In this document: piece by piece, positions 1-12,556 of the stretch
Numbering within the stretch: the first letter of the stretch is position 1
Layout: each line of letters begins with the position of its first letter
DNA from: Mesostigma viride
Taxonomy: Eukaryota > Streptophyta > Mesostigmatophyceae > Mesostigmatales > Mesostigmataceae
Direction: 5' to 3'
DNA: 64,000 bases
Assembly: GCA_009746045.1 (NCBI GenBank)
Contig: RPFO01000356.1
Location: forward strand, 52,528-116,527
Made by a program: the position numbers and the translations under genes
Notes under the pieces: model-generated
What the model saw: only the letters and a program-made list of their open reading frames with translations
The model's database searches: none
Told to the model about the DNA's origin: nothing

Positions 1-1560
1 CATTCACGTATGCAAGGCGTCAAGCCACATCGAAGTTGAGTATTTGTCCATTCCGGCATCGCACGATATCCAACTTGCGTGATACAAATAAAGAAATTTT
101 GCGTTGCTGCTTGTGCACATGCGCATGCTGCCAATGGCGTCCAGCCTTAGCAAAACTCACAATTGCTTAAAGGGACAGGACATGACCAAATTTTTTGGCG
201 CCGAAAAATTCGCGGCACCGTCCGAGGTACCGTCCGTGACCATGAAAAGTGGGTGCACGGTGCGCGCACCCCTTGCGGAAGTGGCCATGGCGACTGCGTT
301 CAGGCGACATTACCACAATATGGCAAGCGAAATGCAAAATATTTACTCAAATGCTTAAGATGATGATTTTGTGATGTTGGTTTGTGGCGGAAATCAGCTG
401 GTTTACAATATCGCTGTTGTTTTTATATGCCATCAGCATTGGGGGTAATCTGAATTTTTTGGTTGCGCGGAATGAAGTAGAATTCTTGATAGCGGCAGTA
501 AAATCGCGGTTTTGGTGCTTGTTCTGACCGTAAAGCAGTCATTGATATCGGTGGCATCGAATTATAAACCGAGCGGGTGCTTTTTGCCACATTTTCGGCC
601 ATTCTCGGTAAGTAATTGTTCAAGCCTGTGCAGTGCGTGTCTGACCTGTCCATGGAAGAACGGCTGTTGTTGCGCGCCTGGGCAAGGGATTTACGAGGGC
701 AAGGTACAGATTTGTTGCGAATGCTATCTGCTATCAGTGCTTTCTTCTATGAGCTCATTTTCAAAGTTTTTTGCGTTCTTTTTGGGCAGTTACCGCCAGC
801 TAGCTCGCCATTTCTTGCCGTCGTGTTGTCGAATACCTGGCAGCTTTAGATTGTTTTCGTTGATGTTTTTATCAGGAACGCTTCAGTCGCAGCCTATGGC
901 TTCTCGGGAAGGTTTAAGGCATTTCATGAAACGTGTTCTGGCAAGGATGTTGTGCTTATGGACGCTTCTTGTTGTGTGAGAGTGACGCACCCTCTCTTCG
1001 CAGCGGCATCACAGCGCTCATGCGCTGAATTAAGGGCCGCCAGCGGTTTCTTTGCATTTTATCGTGCAGGGATGGAAGTGTTTATTGACGATCATGTTGG
1101 AGATATTTGTGTGACTGCATGTAGATAGCTGCCACTAAAGGTTTAATTTGAGCTTTCCCTTGTTATGATGATGTGACAAGACTACAATGTGCTGAGCCAA
1201 CCATGGTTGACATGGTTGACTGCATGCAAGCTATGCATACTATGATCCTACTTGGTTCCTTGCCCTCCATAGTCCCTGCTTGTTGCCCATGCCGGGTAGG
1301 GAGTTAAGGAAGTGTTGTAGTGTTGATGAGCTTGGTTGGCATCAACCTTACACTCTATAACATGCCCCGGAGAAACATAGAAAATGCTGGTTAGGCATGT
1401 TAGTGCTACCATCGTTATTGCTATGCACATAGTTACAAGGCTGGCCACGCTCGAGGGGCCGTGAAGGCGTATGAGGTGCGTGGCCACCCCATTGTACTTT
1501 CTAAACATATTCAGCATGGTTTTGGTGCATGTTGGATGGCATACGAGGTGTCATTGTGCT

Positions 1561-1625
1561 GAATGCTCCGTGACTCCCCAACGGGGGCACGAGTTTAATC
1601 AATTAATTAATTAATTAATTGTGCT
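1561..1625 (-). repeat. copy of the host repeat that also flanks the virus
   Basis: The reverse complement reads (ATTA)n, then GACTCGTGC-like sequence, CCCGTTGGGGAGTCACGG and GAGCATT. The same series appears right of the provirus (48292-48352) and, more diverged, left of it (27090-27190). It contains a short hairpin around CTCCCCAACGGGGG. It is probably a small mobile or degenerate repeat; the type is unknown. Confidence 0.6.
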
Positions 1626-2282
1626 TACCTGCTTACTGAGTGGTCCTTAGCGCCTTGTCAGGTGGTCACATACAGTGTTCAAAGCCCATCAACCTGAGCA
1701 TGGTTCTTGTCATAATGACCCCCAACCTTGAGCACGCGTTGTTGTCAGCGTGCAAGAGCTAGTTATATGTGCTTTCGCTCATTAGCTCTACAAACAGGTC
1801 ATGGACCGGCTGGATCGCGTAGTCTCTCCGCACATCTGAACCCTGTGATGCCAGATCTCATTTGCGGCCGTTCCGGGCTTGGCACTGGATTTGTTGTCCA
1901 CACCGTCGCGTCGCTGCAGCAACACGATGTTTTCTGGCATACGCGGGCTTTTGGTTCCTGCCGCACATTTGAAAGTGCTGTCCTCCGGATTTTTGCATTT
2001 GCACCGTGTGCAGTTCTTCCAAGGACGTTTGGAAACATGGCATGGCTAACGTAATGACTGACTCGCTAGACCTTCTCAGTGGTTTTTCATTTGCGGGTAT
2101 TTCCTCGTAAATGGTGCATGCATGGGAGAGCGACTAGAGTATCGCGTAGGTCCATGCGTAGTACTCCTGCGCACTCAGGTCGAGTGGTGAGTCATCTTCT
2201 ATATAGATTCAGCAATATCGGACATTTTGGCACCCCTCTCCGCTAAAGAGGGTTTTCACAGTTGGGCTGTTTCGAAACGTTA

Positions 2283-2735
2283 AGTGAGATGCCTTCGGAT
2301 CAGGAGACTCACACAGGGCTCCGCGAAATCATGCCAAAGGCCCTATGTTCGATTCCTTGCTGGTAGCTTCTAGGCTTTCTTACTTTCTGTGTTCCGCGGA
2401 ATCTCAGATTTGGGCAGCTAGCTTTTTCACGTCTGTTGCTTCCTGACGACAATGCATGGGAGAGCGATCGCAGCAATGGTGCTCACCATTAGACACTCCC
2501 GGCCAGTTAGGCTCGAAACACACGCCCTGATCAAGCAAGCTGTTTCCGGCCCCACCGTCTAGGTCATCTAGTCACTCTACACGTAACTGACGTAAGCCAG
2601 CCATAATTTCAATGCACAAGGCTACACATGTCCATCTCCATTCATATTCATCATCCTGAACGACTCGAAAACACGGACAAGATAACGGCAGGCTTGAGCT
2701 ACCATGAATGAATGAATGAATGAATTAATCAATCA
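2283..2735 (+). mobile_element. SINE-like retroelement copy
   Basis: The segment at about 2563-2705 is clearly homologous to the insertion at 11568-11748: both run from GGTCATCTAGTC through CAGCCATAATTTCAATGCAC and GATAACGGCAGGCT to GCTACCATG. Upstream, TGTTCGATTCC (2346-2356) matches the polymerase III B-box at 10 of 11 positions, which suggests a tRNA-related head. The end is a run of GAAT/ATTA repeats instead of the CTGGTTGTCTCCTTG tail seen elsewhere. The boundaries and the SINE assignment are inferred. Confidence 0.45.
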
Positions 2736-3315
2736 ATTAATTAATTAGTTAACACATGGTCGGAAGAAGTAAACCATTCCTGTGAGGCCCTGCCTGGGCT
2801 CACTCGCCACTCAAGTGCAGTCATGTGCAAAGAAAACAGCACTACCAACAACCGGTGGTGTAGGTTGCCGGCGCCATGCATCTGCAGGACGTCCTTTGTT
2901 TCATTTCTGTGGCGTAGCACGTCCGGGCCAGTCTGCCCTGGTGACGAATGCCAGTGCCTGGATTGCCCCTGTGACATTTGCCAGTCCACTTCCCACCCTC
3001 CAGCCACTGACGCGCGAGCCACTGACGGCCAGGCATCCCCTCCTCCCGAAGCAAGGTACGTGCCAATGTTTGCCAGGCCTGAGCTAAGGCGCTACGGCTT
3101 GAGTAAAATACCGCAACAACCGTCGCCACGGTAATTCTAAATGCATGTCCAACGTGGACGCATGGTAATGCCAGTGCAAAGCATAAAGCTTGTGCATGCC
3201 CTAACGCCAGGCAGCAACCGAACTATCATAGTGACGCCATGATGCAATCCTTCGGAATAACGAAACCATGACCGCAGATCCGCTTCCCACACCTGCCTAG
3301 ATATAGCGCATGATC

Positions 3316-3362
3316 AGATATACCATTTCTGGCCTGCACTGGTTGTTTCCTTGAGATAAACC
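3316..3362 (+). mobile_element. 29-bp SINE-tail insertion
   Basis: The insert at 3325-3353 ends in CTGGTTGTTTCCTTG and carries TTTCTGGCCTGCACTGG, the 3' tail shared by other insertions in this window. It is flanked by AGATATACC (3316-3324) and AGATAAACC (3354-3362), a 9-bp target duplication with one mismatch. Confidence 0.5.
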
Positions 3363-3793
3363 ATGATGCATCTTTGTCCCGCCACATGTTGCCTGCATCG
3401 CGTGAATACAAATATCTGCCCTGCAGCCCTTTGTGCAGGCACTTGCACCATTCCCGGAACGGTTCAGCGCGCGACACCGTCTAGGTACCTAGTTCGATCC
3501 TCCTCCTGTGGTGCTCCACGCTTCGTTCTCTCAGTGAGCCTAATGCTGCTAAGAAAATTTCATGGCCAGCAGTCAGCCCGATCCGGACTCCTGGGATAAT
3601 TCCTGGGGGTGATTCTGGCCACATGGCGGGACCCATGGATGCGGTCTACTGGTGGGACTACTACTGGCATGCCTCACACGACAAGCGCATGCGGCCGCTA
3701 CCCCACAGCATCATGCCAGAAAGCGATCTGCCGGCTTTTGCCACTAGCGAAGATGCAGCCCGCAGGGACATTGTGCCTTGCTGCAACGATCTC

Positions 3794-6700
3794 TCAAACG
3801 AAGATGACGAACTTGACCGCCAGCGCCGTGACCACAGCCAGCATTCCCAGGGCCACCCAGTCCCTCCAGTGGAACGCAAAGCCCTCCATCAGGTACAGCT
3901 GGTGGTGGTCCACCCCTTGAAACCCGCGCACGACCATGGCCTGGGACGCGCGAGAAGCAGCCCATATGTGCCACGCAAGATGAGACCCACCGGCCGCACG
4001 TAGCAGATGGTCGTCCACAAGGCACCCGACGTTGGACAACCCACAGTTAGTGCGATGGACAAGGGTGCTGCAAGATGTGACAGAAAGCAGAAGCAGAATG
4101 CGAACGGTAGCATCCAGTGCACCATGCTGTGCATGCTGCGCGAGGGCCACAGGGACACACAAGAGCCATTGCACATGCCCGCACACCCCCATGCCCGCAC
4201 ACACACGTACGCGCGGCCATACCTGCGAGATCTGGTCGGCGTGCGCAAACAAATTGCGGAAGAGCTGCGTTGATAGTGCCGACAGCACTGCCATGAAGAC
4301 GTGAGGAGCCCAGCAGCGTGAAAGGGGCGGCAGGGGGGGTGACGATCACAGGACCAACCCACACAGAGGCTGTGAGTACATGCCAGGTGGCCACGCGAGG
4401 GATGTTCATGCATGTGCTGTGGCGGGAGCCAGCAGATGGCTGGCCGCACAGCAGTGGGGAGATCTGCGATGGATCCAGTCGCGCTGGCCACTGCGCGTCC
4501 GGTAGGGCACGCGCACACCCTTGGCGCTGGAGTACAGGGGAACCCTGGACTATGGCGGCCCAACGCGGCGTCTTGAAGAGAAGCAAACGTGCATGAACAT
4601 GCATGAAGAGAGCAAGCATGCCATTCCAGGAGAGCCCAGCAACGATGGGGTACCAAGGGGCATGCAAGCCGACGTAGGTGTCAGCAGCATGGTGCGAACA
4701 TCTTTGGTGCGGTACAGCAAGGCACGGCGTTCGCAGGCCGCCGCCTTATGGAGGAAGGGAGAGCATCGCAGGAGGCAGGAAGCCACGAAGCGCGCGCCTC
4801 GGGGGACGCGGGAATCCACCAGCGCGGGTGCCAGCACAGGTGCTGCATGATTGCCGAGGGGAGGCATGCGCGCGCTGGCATGCGCCCAGAAGACACCGCA
4901 TCATGGGTTCATCGGCCCTGAACACTTGACTGCCACTTAGCACGCACACAAGCGTGGGGCAGGTGCGCTCACCGTTCATGGTGCCAGACGAGCCGAGTGC
5001 CTTCCAGTCCACGCCGCGCGCCACCAGTCCCAGCGCCAGGTTGCGGACCTGGGGGGGGGGGGGGGGAGGAATGATGCCACGTGCAGAGGGCAGGTCCGCT
5101 GGACATGATTTTGTAAGGACTCACCAACTCGCCGGCCCACCTGTTTGCCTACCGTTGCCATCTCTTTTGCTGGCACACACCCACAGAGAAGGCCTTGCTG
5201 CAAGGGGAGTGGCACAGAGTGTGCGTAATTATTGCATCTGGACGGCATGCATCGCTGACCATAGTGCAGGCGGATAGAGTCAGGCAACCAGGGAGTTGGG
5301 CGCGAGGTTGCACACGGAGAGGGCTAGGTCCAAGCCACCAACATTGGAGTGAGGGCCTGGGGCAGACCCACAAGCGCCCATGGAATGTTGCCAGCAGCCC
5401 GCACGAGGGCATACGGGCGGTTATGGGCGTGGAATGTTTATGGGATGTCACGGCCCCCCTTGAGCGGAGTCGGTCCACACGCGCTCACCTCCTCAAAGAC
5501 GAGCGCCATGAAGCGCAGCGCCAGCAGCAGCAGCAGCACCATCTGATTCACGCCCACACCCAGCAGGCGCAGCGGCTGCAGGAACCAGCGCAGGGAGGCC
5601 GCCAGGGACTCGGCGCGCGTTGTGTTCAGGGTGAGGTTGGCGGCTTGCAACACCTGCGGGGGATCGGGGGCATGGGGGCATGGGGGCATGGGGGCATGGG
5701 GGCATGGGGGCATGGGGGCATGGGGGCATGGGGGGCATGGGCTTTGTGGGGGGATGGGGGGGGGGAGCCAGGGGGAGCAACCAGCGCGGGAGAGCACGCG
5801 CACGGTGGAGGGGGATGCTGAGGTAGTCATCCCATGCTGTGCAACCAGCGGCAGCAGCTGCCCACAGTACATCACTGCCCCATGCACCGCACAGGGGGCA
5901 GTGCTGGCGTGATGCTGCACCCCCGTGGTGGTCCAGCTGCCAGGGTGGTGCCCGGCGCGAATATGCGGGGTGTCCGGCGCGAAGTTGCGTGGTGTCCGAC
6001 GACACAGCACCAAAACATAATGGTTCGGCCACACCTGGTTTTCCCCAGGGGAGGGCCAGGGAGCCCCATCTACTATTGCCTACTCACGCAGGGATGGATG
6101 TGGTGGGTGGTAACGCGGGGGGGGGCGCGTGGTGGGGGACGCCACAGGGGGTGGGGTGGGTGGGGGGGTCGGGCGTTGGGGTTGGTGACAGGGCCGGTGA
6201 CCAAGGGCTCCACAGAGGGGTGCTAGCATCTGCCGCACACCAAGGGTGCTAGCAACCGCCACACACAAAGGGTGCTAGCATCTGACACACACAGAGGGGT
6301 GCTAGCAACCGCCACACACAAAGGGTGCTAGCATCTGACACACCCAGACGGGTGCTAGCATCTGCCGCACACAAAGGGTGCTAGCAACCGCCACACACAC
6401 AGGCCTACCAAGATAAAAACTGCCAGCCAACATCCGGCGCTCAGCATGCGCGTTTATGGCTAGGCTGGTCGCCCTACTGGGTGCATGGTGCTTTGGGTGC
6501 TGCATGGGGTGTGCGTCCTGCTGCTGTCGCTGCAACACCCACCCACCGTGAAGGTGAGGCTGGTGACCGTCGCCGCAAGGTTCAGCCCGCGCCGCGTCAC
6601 CTGCAGCGGTCCCAACCGGAAGACCACGTATGCGTACTTGTGCCAGGGGGTGGTCAGCGCGGCGGCCGCCTCCCCCTCCCAAGCCATGGGCGCGCCGCGG

Positions 6701-7509
6701 GTCTGGTACACGGGCGGTACGCCGTCGGAGCCCAGCGCGCTGCCCATGAAGACGAGCCAGCAGAGGAAGGCGAGGGGGAGCAGCTGCTGCGGCCACGAGC
6801 GCCGCGGCTGCGTGGCCACCGTCACAAGCAAGGTGAACGCTGCCGCGCCCAGCCGGACCGACAGCGGGGCACGCGCAGGGAGGAAGACTAGGGCTAGCAG
6901 CCACGCCTGGCATTGGGGAGGGGGCCAACAATGCCGACCAATGCCACATCAAAGGAGAAGCCATGCTCAGAATGTGGCATGGTCTGGAAGAGCGAACGTT
7001 TTCTAGGTTAAGACTTGGATGCCTCGAAGTTCGTGCTGCGACTGCCAGCATGGCAGTACACCACACACGCGAGTTTCGTCGACATGATGGCATGCCCCGC
7101 CAAGGTACCTAACTACGATTAATGCAGAGCAAAGGGGTGCCATACTTACCTGCTTCACACGGGGGTCCAGCTTGTGGAGCAGCGTCACTGGCTCTGCCAC
7201 GAAGGTGCCGATGGGAGCCGATGTGGTCTTCACAAGGATACTCAGGATGTCAGGGCCGGCTGACATTCTCGATTTAACCCAGTCAGCCACTCTGCCTCGA
7301 CCAGCCGTCTTCTCAGAATCATCCTTGGCCATACAACGCACGCAAGCCAAGCCTCGAAGATACTTTTTTTGCGGATTTGTGACACGCTGGAGCGAAGGGA
7401 GGGCTTGGCGTTGTGCATGTCTCTTAGGTATCACTCCCACAGAAAGCTTTATAGATCTATGCCGAAGCAATGGGCAAGCAGGCGCCGCACAGGAAATTAG
7501 CATGTCCAT
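3794..7509 (-). CDS. ABCI12/CbiQ-like ECF transporter T subunit, plastid-targeted (6 exons)
   Basis: This is a predicted membrane-embedded T component of an energy-coupling-factor transporter, the family of bacterial CbiQ and plant chloroplast ABCI12, which couples ABC ATPases to vitamin or metal uptake. I read exons on the minus strand at 7509-7150, 6906-6547, 5653-5489, 5048-4973, 4287-4223 and 3940-3794. All introns are GT-AG and all phases match, giving 390 aa. The first ~90 residues are basic and Ser/Ala-rich, as in a transit peptide. They are followed by LLHKLDPRVKQ (family N-terminal motif), hydrophobic segments in exon 2, ALRFMALVFEE at the end of exon 3, VRNLALGLVARGVDW in exon 4, LFRNLFAHADQIS in exon 5 and the conserved AMVVRGF motif at the start of exon 6. 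A weak TATA-like stretch lies ~35 bp upstream of the start. The second ATG (7503) is an alternative start. Assignment rests on remembered family motifs. Confidence 0.82.
5671..5742 (+). repeat. octamer microsatellite (CATGGGGG)n
   Basis: About nine consecutive CATGGGGG units lie in intron 2 of the ABCI12-like gene, only ~20 bp upstream of the exon 3 acceptor on the minus strand. In transcript sense this gives a C-rich run before the acceptor. Confidence 0.9.
6217..6402 (+). repeat. 26-28 bp minisatellite in an intron
   Basis: Seven tandem units begin with GGGTGCTAGCA and alternate between an AACCGCCACACACA and a TCTGCCGCACACA/TCTGACACACAC ending. They lie inside intron 2 of the ABCI12-like gene. 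The alternating two-type order suggests expansion of a dimer. Confidence 0.9.
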
Positions 7510-8362
7510 TATCTCTCGTTCTGTCGCTCGCCAGGATCGGCTAATATAAATTGCTGCTACCCATAGGCAAAAGCTGAAAAGGGTTGCCTGGTGACTCCCT
7601 TCACCACATCAAAGCAGCTTGCCATGAGACCAGAAACAGGAATACCTTTGCACAAATTTCCCAGCTAGCTCTAACACACAACAGCAGGAATTTTCTTCAG
7701 CATTGCAGGTAGAAGTAAGTTGTCTTCTAGGTACTGCCATCTCAGTTTTAGAGGTAATAATAAGACGGAAGCCATAGACCAAGAAATTGGATCACTGCGG
7801 TTAGCAGTGGCTGGGGGGTGCGGGTGGCAGCACTCACCGCATAAGACCAGTATATCGACACGTGGCCGGCGCTTGCCATAACTTGCCACAACTGATTTTG
7901 TACAGTACAGACGCCGCGCCACCCCGTATCCAACGCGCACGTGATTCAAGTTTGGCCCGATACCATTTCCCGCCATGAGAGGTACGCACTGCGCACCCAA
8001 TTGGGCTCGACGATGCCTGCCTGCAATCGACATTGCCAAGCGGGGAACGCAGCCACTGGGTAACCAACTTGCCATCAAATCCGGCAAAGATAGCGGAAAA
8101 AAGGTCTTAGGCAGCATACAATTCACGCCAAGCCTTCCCTTCTGAGATAGCAGGGCATTGGCCTTTTTAGCGCGAGTTGGAGTGAAGGACCAAGTCGCGT
8201 GCGCTCATCAGGATACACATTTCATTCCGATATAACGGATTTTGCCCGTTTGAATGTTTGGGGAAGGTAAGGCTTTTGCTGTCGCTTTCATTTTTGTCCA
8301 ATTTCGGTTGGGGCCGTTGCCGGCGCTTCCTCTGCATTCGCGCTGGTTGTCTGAAGGTGAAA
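7510..8362. other. shared upstream region of two divergent host genes
   Basis: The ABCI12-like gene reads left from 7509 and the Siva-like gene reads right from about 8363. A minus-strand frame at 7671-8126 is open for 151 codons but shows no recognisable motif or codon pattern, so I do not call it. I see no other feature. Confidence 0.4.
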
Positions 8363-10252
8363 ATGTCTGGTCGGTTTGAGGCGTCCTTGCAGGAAAACGC
8401 CGGGCGCCGTTCGGTGGCCACGACACTGGGAGCGGGCTGAGCTCCAAGTGTTTAAAAGATAATCCGCAGTCAATTTATGGTGGGTTTTATTCGCTGGGTT
8501 GTCCTCCCTGTATGAAACTGCAAGCAGACTCGGTTATTACTTGACATTCTAGCTTGCTCTTCAGCCCACCGATGGAATGGCTTTGGCGGTAAGCCGTAAC
8601 CGTTTGCCTGATGCTGTGTTTATGGTGATGACCGTCCCCGCCCGTGTCGGCCAGAGGAAACGCTAAAAAAGATGATGGAGGCGAGCATGCGGCTCAACGC
8701 CAGGAAGCAGGAGGCGGGCTGGGGTTCTGCGTCCTGCCCTTCGGGGGAGGCCATCTGCTGCGTTCGCTGCAGCGATGGGGAGGCGGTGTCGGAGTGCTCA
8801 TATTGCGGGTACGTTTAAGCTATTAAAAATCAGCTTTGAGCCGTGGCTGTCTTCAACCAATCACTTTCCCTGCCTGCTTTGCATCGGGTTGATTTCCTTT
8901 GTAGCCCATGCTCTATTGGCTTGGGGTGGGTCTCGTCCCCCCTGGCCCACCCACCTGCCACACAGCTCCTGTGTTGCTTTGCCTTCAGCCTTGCCGTGAC
9001 TACTTGTTGTCTAAAGCATGGGTCTGCCTCCTTCTGTTGCACGTGTGCTCGCCCTCGCAGACACAAGCTGTGTGAGATGTGCTGCCGGCAGTGTGACATG
9101 TGCCAAGACGTGTTCTGCACTACCTGCTCCACACCCAAGTAAGCCATGGCGGCCAGGGTGGCTGGGGGCCCATGAGGCAGGACCATGGGTGGTGTTGGTG
9201 GCAACCGTGGCGGGGGGCGGGGATCATATTCTCAGGACGGGCGGCCACGGGAAGATGGGGAGCGAAGAAGGAGACGGGAGGGCGAGGAAGGGAATGGGAT
9301 GGGGCGCGGTAGAGGGCAGGAGAAGGCGCGGGGTTCTTTAATTGCAGTGCTGGGAAATCCCAAATGTCCACTGTGCAATTCCAATGCCCGCAAGGGCTGT
9401 GACGCTAGTGGGTCATGGCAGAGATGCTTCCACCGTCCACGTCCTGTATGCATCCCGTTACTGGGATAGGTCCTTGGCTAGCCATATACCCCTGCTAGCC
9501 ATATACCCCCGCTAGCCATATACCCCTGCTAGCCATATACCCCCGCTAGCCATATACCCCCGCTAGCCATATACCCCCGCTAGCCATATACCCCCGCTTT
9601 TCCTCCTCTCACAACACTATTGCCCCCCCCACCCCCCTCGCGCACACGCAAAGCCATCCAGCCAACAGGCACGCACGCATGCGTGCATTTTATATGAAGG
9701 TTGCTGCCCTTGCGGGATCGCCCACACAGCTGGGTGCCTGGGTTCTGCGCGCTGGGTGTACCGTTCCCGCTGGCAACCAGGTGACGACGCGTCGATGTGT
9801 CACGGTGCATGGGAACGTGGGGCGTGGGGGTGCCGGGATGCCGCCGTGCCGAAGAGGCGTGATGGTGTGCGTGTCGATGTGCGTCTTTATGTGCGTGTTG
9901 ATGTGTGTGTGTGTGTGTGTGTGGGCGTGTCCGCGCGCGCAATGCCACCCACTTGCCCCATGCTTGGACCTTTGCTGTGCGCGCGCTGCGTGCGGGTCTT
10001 GTGTGTGTGGGGGGGAGCAGCTACGACCTGCGCGAAGATCGCACGTTTTGCCTCGAGTGCAACGTGGAGGTGCGGCGGCAAGTACACAGCGCGGGTGAGG
10101 CGCGTGACGCGTACGGCCGCCCCTTGCACACGCAGCGCTGCCCCGCGCCCCGCCCCTTAGAGGTGGAGGCGCAGCTGATGCGGCAGCAGGCGTGTGGGGT
10201 GCTCCCGCCCACCCTGGGGATGGCCACGCCCCACCTGGCGCACATGGGGTGA
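8363..10252 (+). CDS. Siva-like cysteine-rich zinc-binding protein (4 exons)
   Basis: The small predicted zinc-binding protein resembles the C-terminal region of the Siva family (known in animals as an apoptosis regulator; role in algae unknown). Exons 2-4 are well supported: 8657-8808, 9061-9138 and 10021-10252, with GT-AG introns and matching phases. Paired cysteines run through all three: ICCVRC…CSYCG, LCEMCCRQCDMCQ, VFCTTCSTPN and finally YDLREDRTFCLECN, the signature ending. Exon 1 (8363-8413, starting MSGRFEASLQ) is tentative: its donor TCG|GTGGCC is weak, but it keeps the frame and gives 170 aa in total. An alternative acceptor at 8655 would need a different exon 1. The tail after the last Cys pair is low-complexity. 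Intron 3 carries a minisatellite and a GT run. Confidence 0.65.
9477..9598 (+). repeat. 17-18 bp minisatellite (GCTAGCCATATACCCC)
   Basis: About seven near-identical units of GCTAGCCATATACCCCC/T lie in intron 3 of the Siva-like gene. Units vary only at one or two positions near the end. Confidence 0.92.
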
Positions 10253-11089
10253 TCCGCGTGACACATCATCGATGTAGCGGCGGGCGCGAGCCAGCAAATC
10301 CTTACTGTACACCCGCGCTGCGCGGCATTTCTGCCATCAGAGCATACCCACGTGGAAACTTCGGCCTCTTCCAACCTGCGTCCTCGTGCGGGGGACCACG
10401 CCCTTGCTCGCCGCCCATGGCAAGGGGACGCACACCCTTGTCTTTCTTTTGAATTCAGGCAGGTCATTGCCGATGGTGCTGAAGTTTCCTCGTGGGGAAG
10501 CATGGTAGCTGATGCACCTTGGTAGGCCTCTTGGATGGGACGTGCAGATGCTTCTTGATTTAGCCAGGTTGTGGCGTGAGTTCCACGTACATGGCAGTAA
10601 AGTTAAGCAGCTGGGCAGACCGCATAAGTAGATTGCCAAGATGGCAACTCTGTATGCTGCATGCTGCATCGCCAAGCAGCCTGGCTAGGCGCTCTGCCAT
10701 TTCAGCTCAAAGGCCTGTATTGGAACGTCACGTGCCACATTTCGTACTGTACAGAAGAATTTTTACCATGCCTGCTAGGCTGGCTGATCAGGTCTGCAGC
10801 ATAGCCTAGTCGTAGGCTGGTCCGGAACGTGATAAGTTGCTTCCACATTGATAGGACAACTATGTATACTCAGCACAGCTGTGCTCAGATGTGTGTTGCT
10901 GTGCGCCTTGCGGTAGATGTGGTTCTCTACACCTGCCCGTGTGGAATGAGTACCACTGAACAGATTGTTGAATTACATTAGACATGAAACTACGGTTCAT
11001 ATTAATTCGTGACTGATCGATCAATGGACTAGCCGGTGAAAAAATGGCTCCGAGTTTGGAGTGGAGTTGGAGTTGGAGAGAGACATGCG

Positions 11090-11480
11090 GAGATTAATTG
11101 AGAGGTATGCCTCCAGCGGTATCTGTGATTAATTAATCTGTGATTGATATGGTAGTGCATTGGTGAGTACTGCACGGCGGTATAGGACGGAATTGCCGGT
11201 ACGCAGGGAAGCGGATTTTACATCTCACGATACATGGAAAAGGCGCGGGTACACGACGCGGGGCGCGTGGAAAATTAAGGGCTTGGGTACGCGACGTGGC
11301 GCGGCGTCGTAAAATGGCTCGTAACAAAGGAACTGATCGAGGCGATTTGGCGCCGCGTCGGTCGTGACGCGTGTTTGCACCGTTGGATCTTCATCTACGG
11401 CGCTCGTGCATACCGCATCCAGGAATAGTTGTCTAGCTCACTTATAGTTGTTACAAAACCCGGTTGATGAGAATTTTGCA
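11090..11480 (+). repeat. dispersed repeat family R1, copy 1
   Basis: It is similar over most of its length to 50975-51310 and partly to 17125-17260 and 50335-50530. Shared blocks include GGACGGAGTTCCCGGT-like sequence, GGTACACGACGCGGCGCG, AAAATGGCTCG, TTTGGCGCCGCGTCGGTCG and CCGTTGGATCTGCATCTACG. Near 11405-11445 this copy carries ~35 bp absent from the others, just before the shared ACCCGGTTGATGAGA block. The type is unknown; the TATA-like sequence in other copies hints at an LTR or promoter-bearing element. Confidence 0.7.
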
Positions 11481-11551
11481 ACTAAATTTCCCCTAATAAC
11501 AAGTTTCAATAATTACTGCATACATTCGCATGCATGCCAGGCCGGCCATGC

Positions 11552-11764
11552 ATAGTATTCAGTGAGAAGGTCATCTAGTCGCTCCACACGTAAGCCAGCC
11601 ATAATTTCAATGCACAAGGATACACATTTCCATCACCATTCATCTTCATCATCCTGAACGACTCGAAAACGCGGAAAAGATAACGGCAGGCTCGAGCTAC
11701 CATGGTCCGGATTCTCCCGATTTCTGGCCTGCGCTGGTTGTCTCTTTGATAGTATTCAGTGAGA
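11552..11764 (+). mobile_element. 181-bp SINE-like insertion with 16-bp target duplication
   Basis: The insert (11568-11748) is flanked by perfect copies of ATAGTATTCAGTGAGA (11552-11567 and 11749-11764). Its first part matches 2563-2705, and its last ~50 bp (ACCATGGTCCGGATTCTCCC… to …GGTTGTCTCTTTG) matches the insertion at 26808-26857. It appears to be the longest copy in the window that ends in the shared tail. Confidence 0.8.
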
Positions 11765-12248
11765 CATAATATAGAATGTTGCTGTAAAGAGCAAAAAGTA
11801 AAAGGGGGATAAAGAAGTGTTATTAATTAAGTTAATTGATAGGTTGCATAATATGCAGATGAAGGTCATGTTCATTAAATTAATAGCAGTATGAATATAG
11901 TTCCGGAATTTGACAGACACTCCGTCACATGCGCAGGCCCAGGAATGTCCAAACTGCTTTCGTGTACTGCTTTCTTTCGAAAGATGAACAGCTGGACATG
12001 TCACCTTTCGTTCTTGTCATCTAACGGAATATCCAAAATGGACATGCTACATGGAAGACTACTGTAGTATAAAAGTGAGAAAAAGTCAATGACAAGCTCT
12101 AGTTGTGAAGACACCGACCTTTCCCCCCCAGTCCTCCTCGCCAGTTTAATTCAAAGAGATGGCATTACCAGGATGTCTGGCGACATAAACAGAAAGACAG
12201 GGGTTGTGGTCAAGGCGCATGGTTGATGGACGGACTGATAGTGGGATC

Positions 12249-12250
12249 GT

Positions 12251-12301
<51 letters not shown>

Positions 12302-12320
12302 TGTGTGTGTGTGTGTGTGT
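12249..12320 (+). repeat. (GT)n microsatellite
   Basis: A nearly pure GT run of about 70 bp, interrupted by two GTAT variants. The open frames across it (poly-CV or TH) are repeat artefacts. Confidence 0.97.
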
Positions 12321-12556
12321 AGAAGTGGATACACTGAGGCACACGGGTAAAAAACAGGCCTCGGAAACAGGGGTAGCTATGCTTGCTGGTGGCCTAATGC
12401 TATTTCATGGGTAATGTTTTTCCTTGACAGTACGTGCCCTCCAGAACCAGGCATGAACTGATAAAGACACCACGTGCGCAAAATAATACATGGCTGAAGA
12501 ATCAGGCCCTCAAGCGGTGGGGCATAAACAATCAAACTTGACACCGCGCAATCTGT

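Larger units (their letters stand above)
1..3793. other. host DNA with no recognised gene
   Basis: I found no open frame here with convincing protein character. The frames present are short, overlap on both strands and show no family motif. The stretch lies downstream of the ABCI12-like gene, which reads towards it. It holds a short AT-rich repeat near 1.6 kb, a SINE-like element near 2.3-2.7 kb and a 29-bp retro-insertion at 3.3 kb, listed separately. An exon of a gene outside the window cannot be excluded. Confidence 0.5.
10253..12556. other. host intergenic DNA between convergent genes
   Basis: The Siva-like gene ends at 10252 and the HIT-like gene, on the opposite strand, ends at 12557. 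I see no coding region. The stretch holds a dispersed repeat copy (11090-11480), a SINE-like insertion (11552-11764) and a GT microsatellite (12249-12320), each listed separately. Confidence 0.5.
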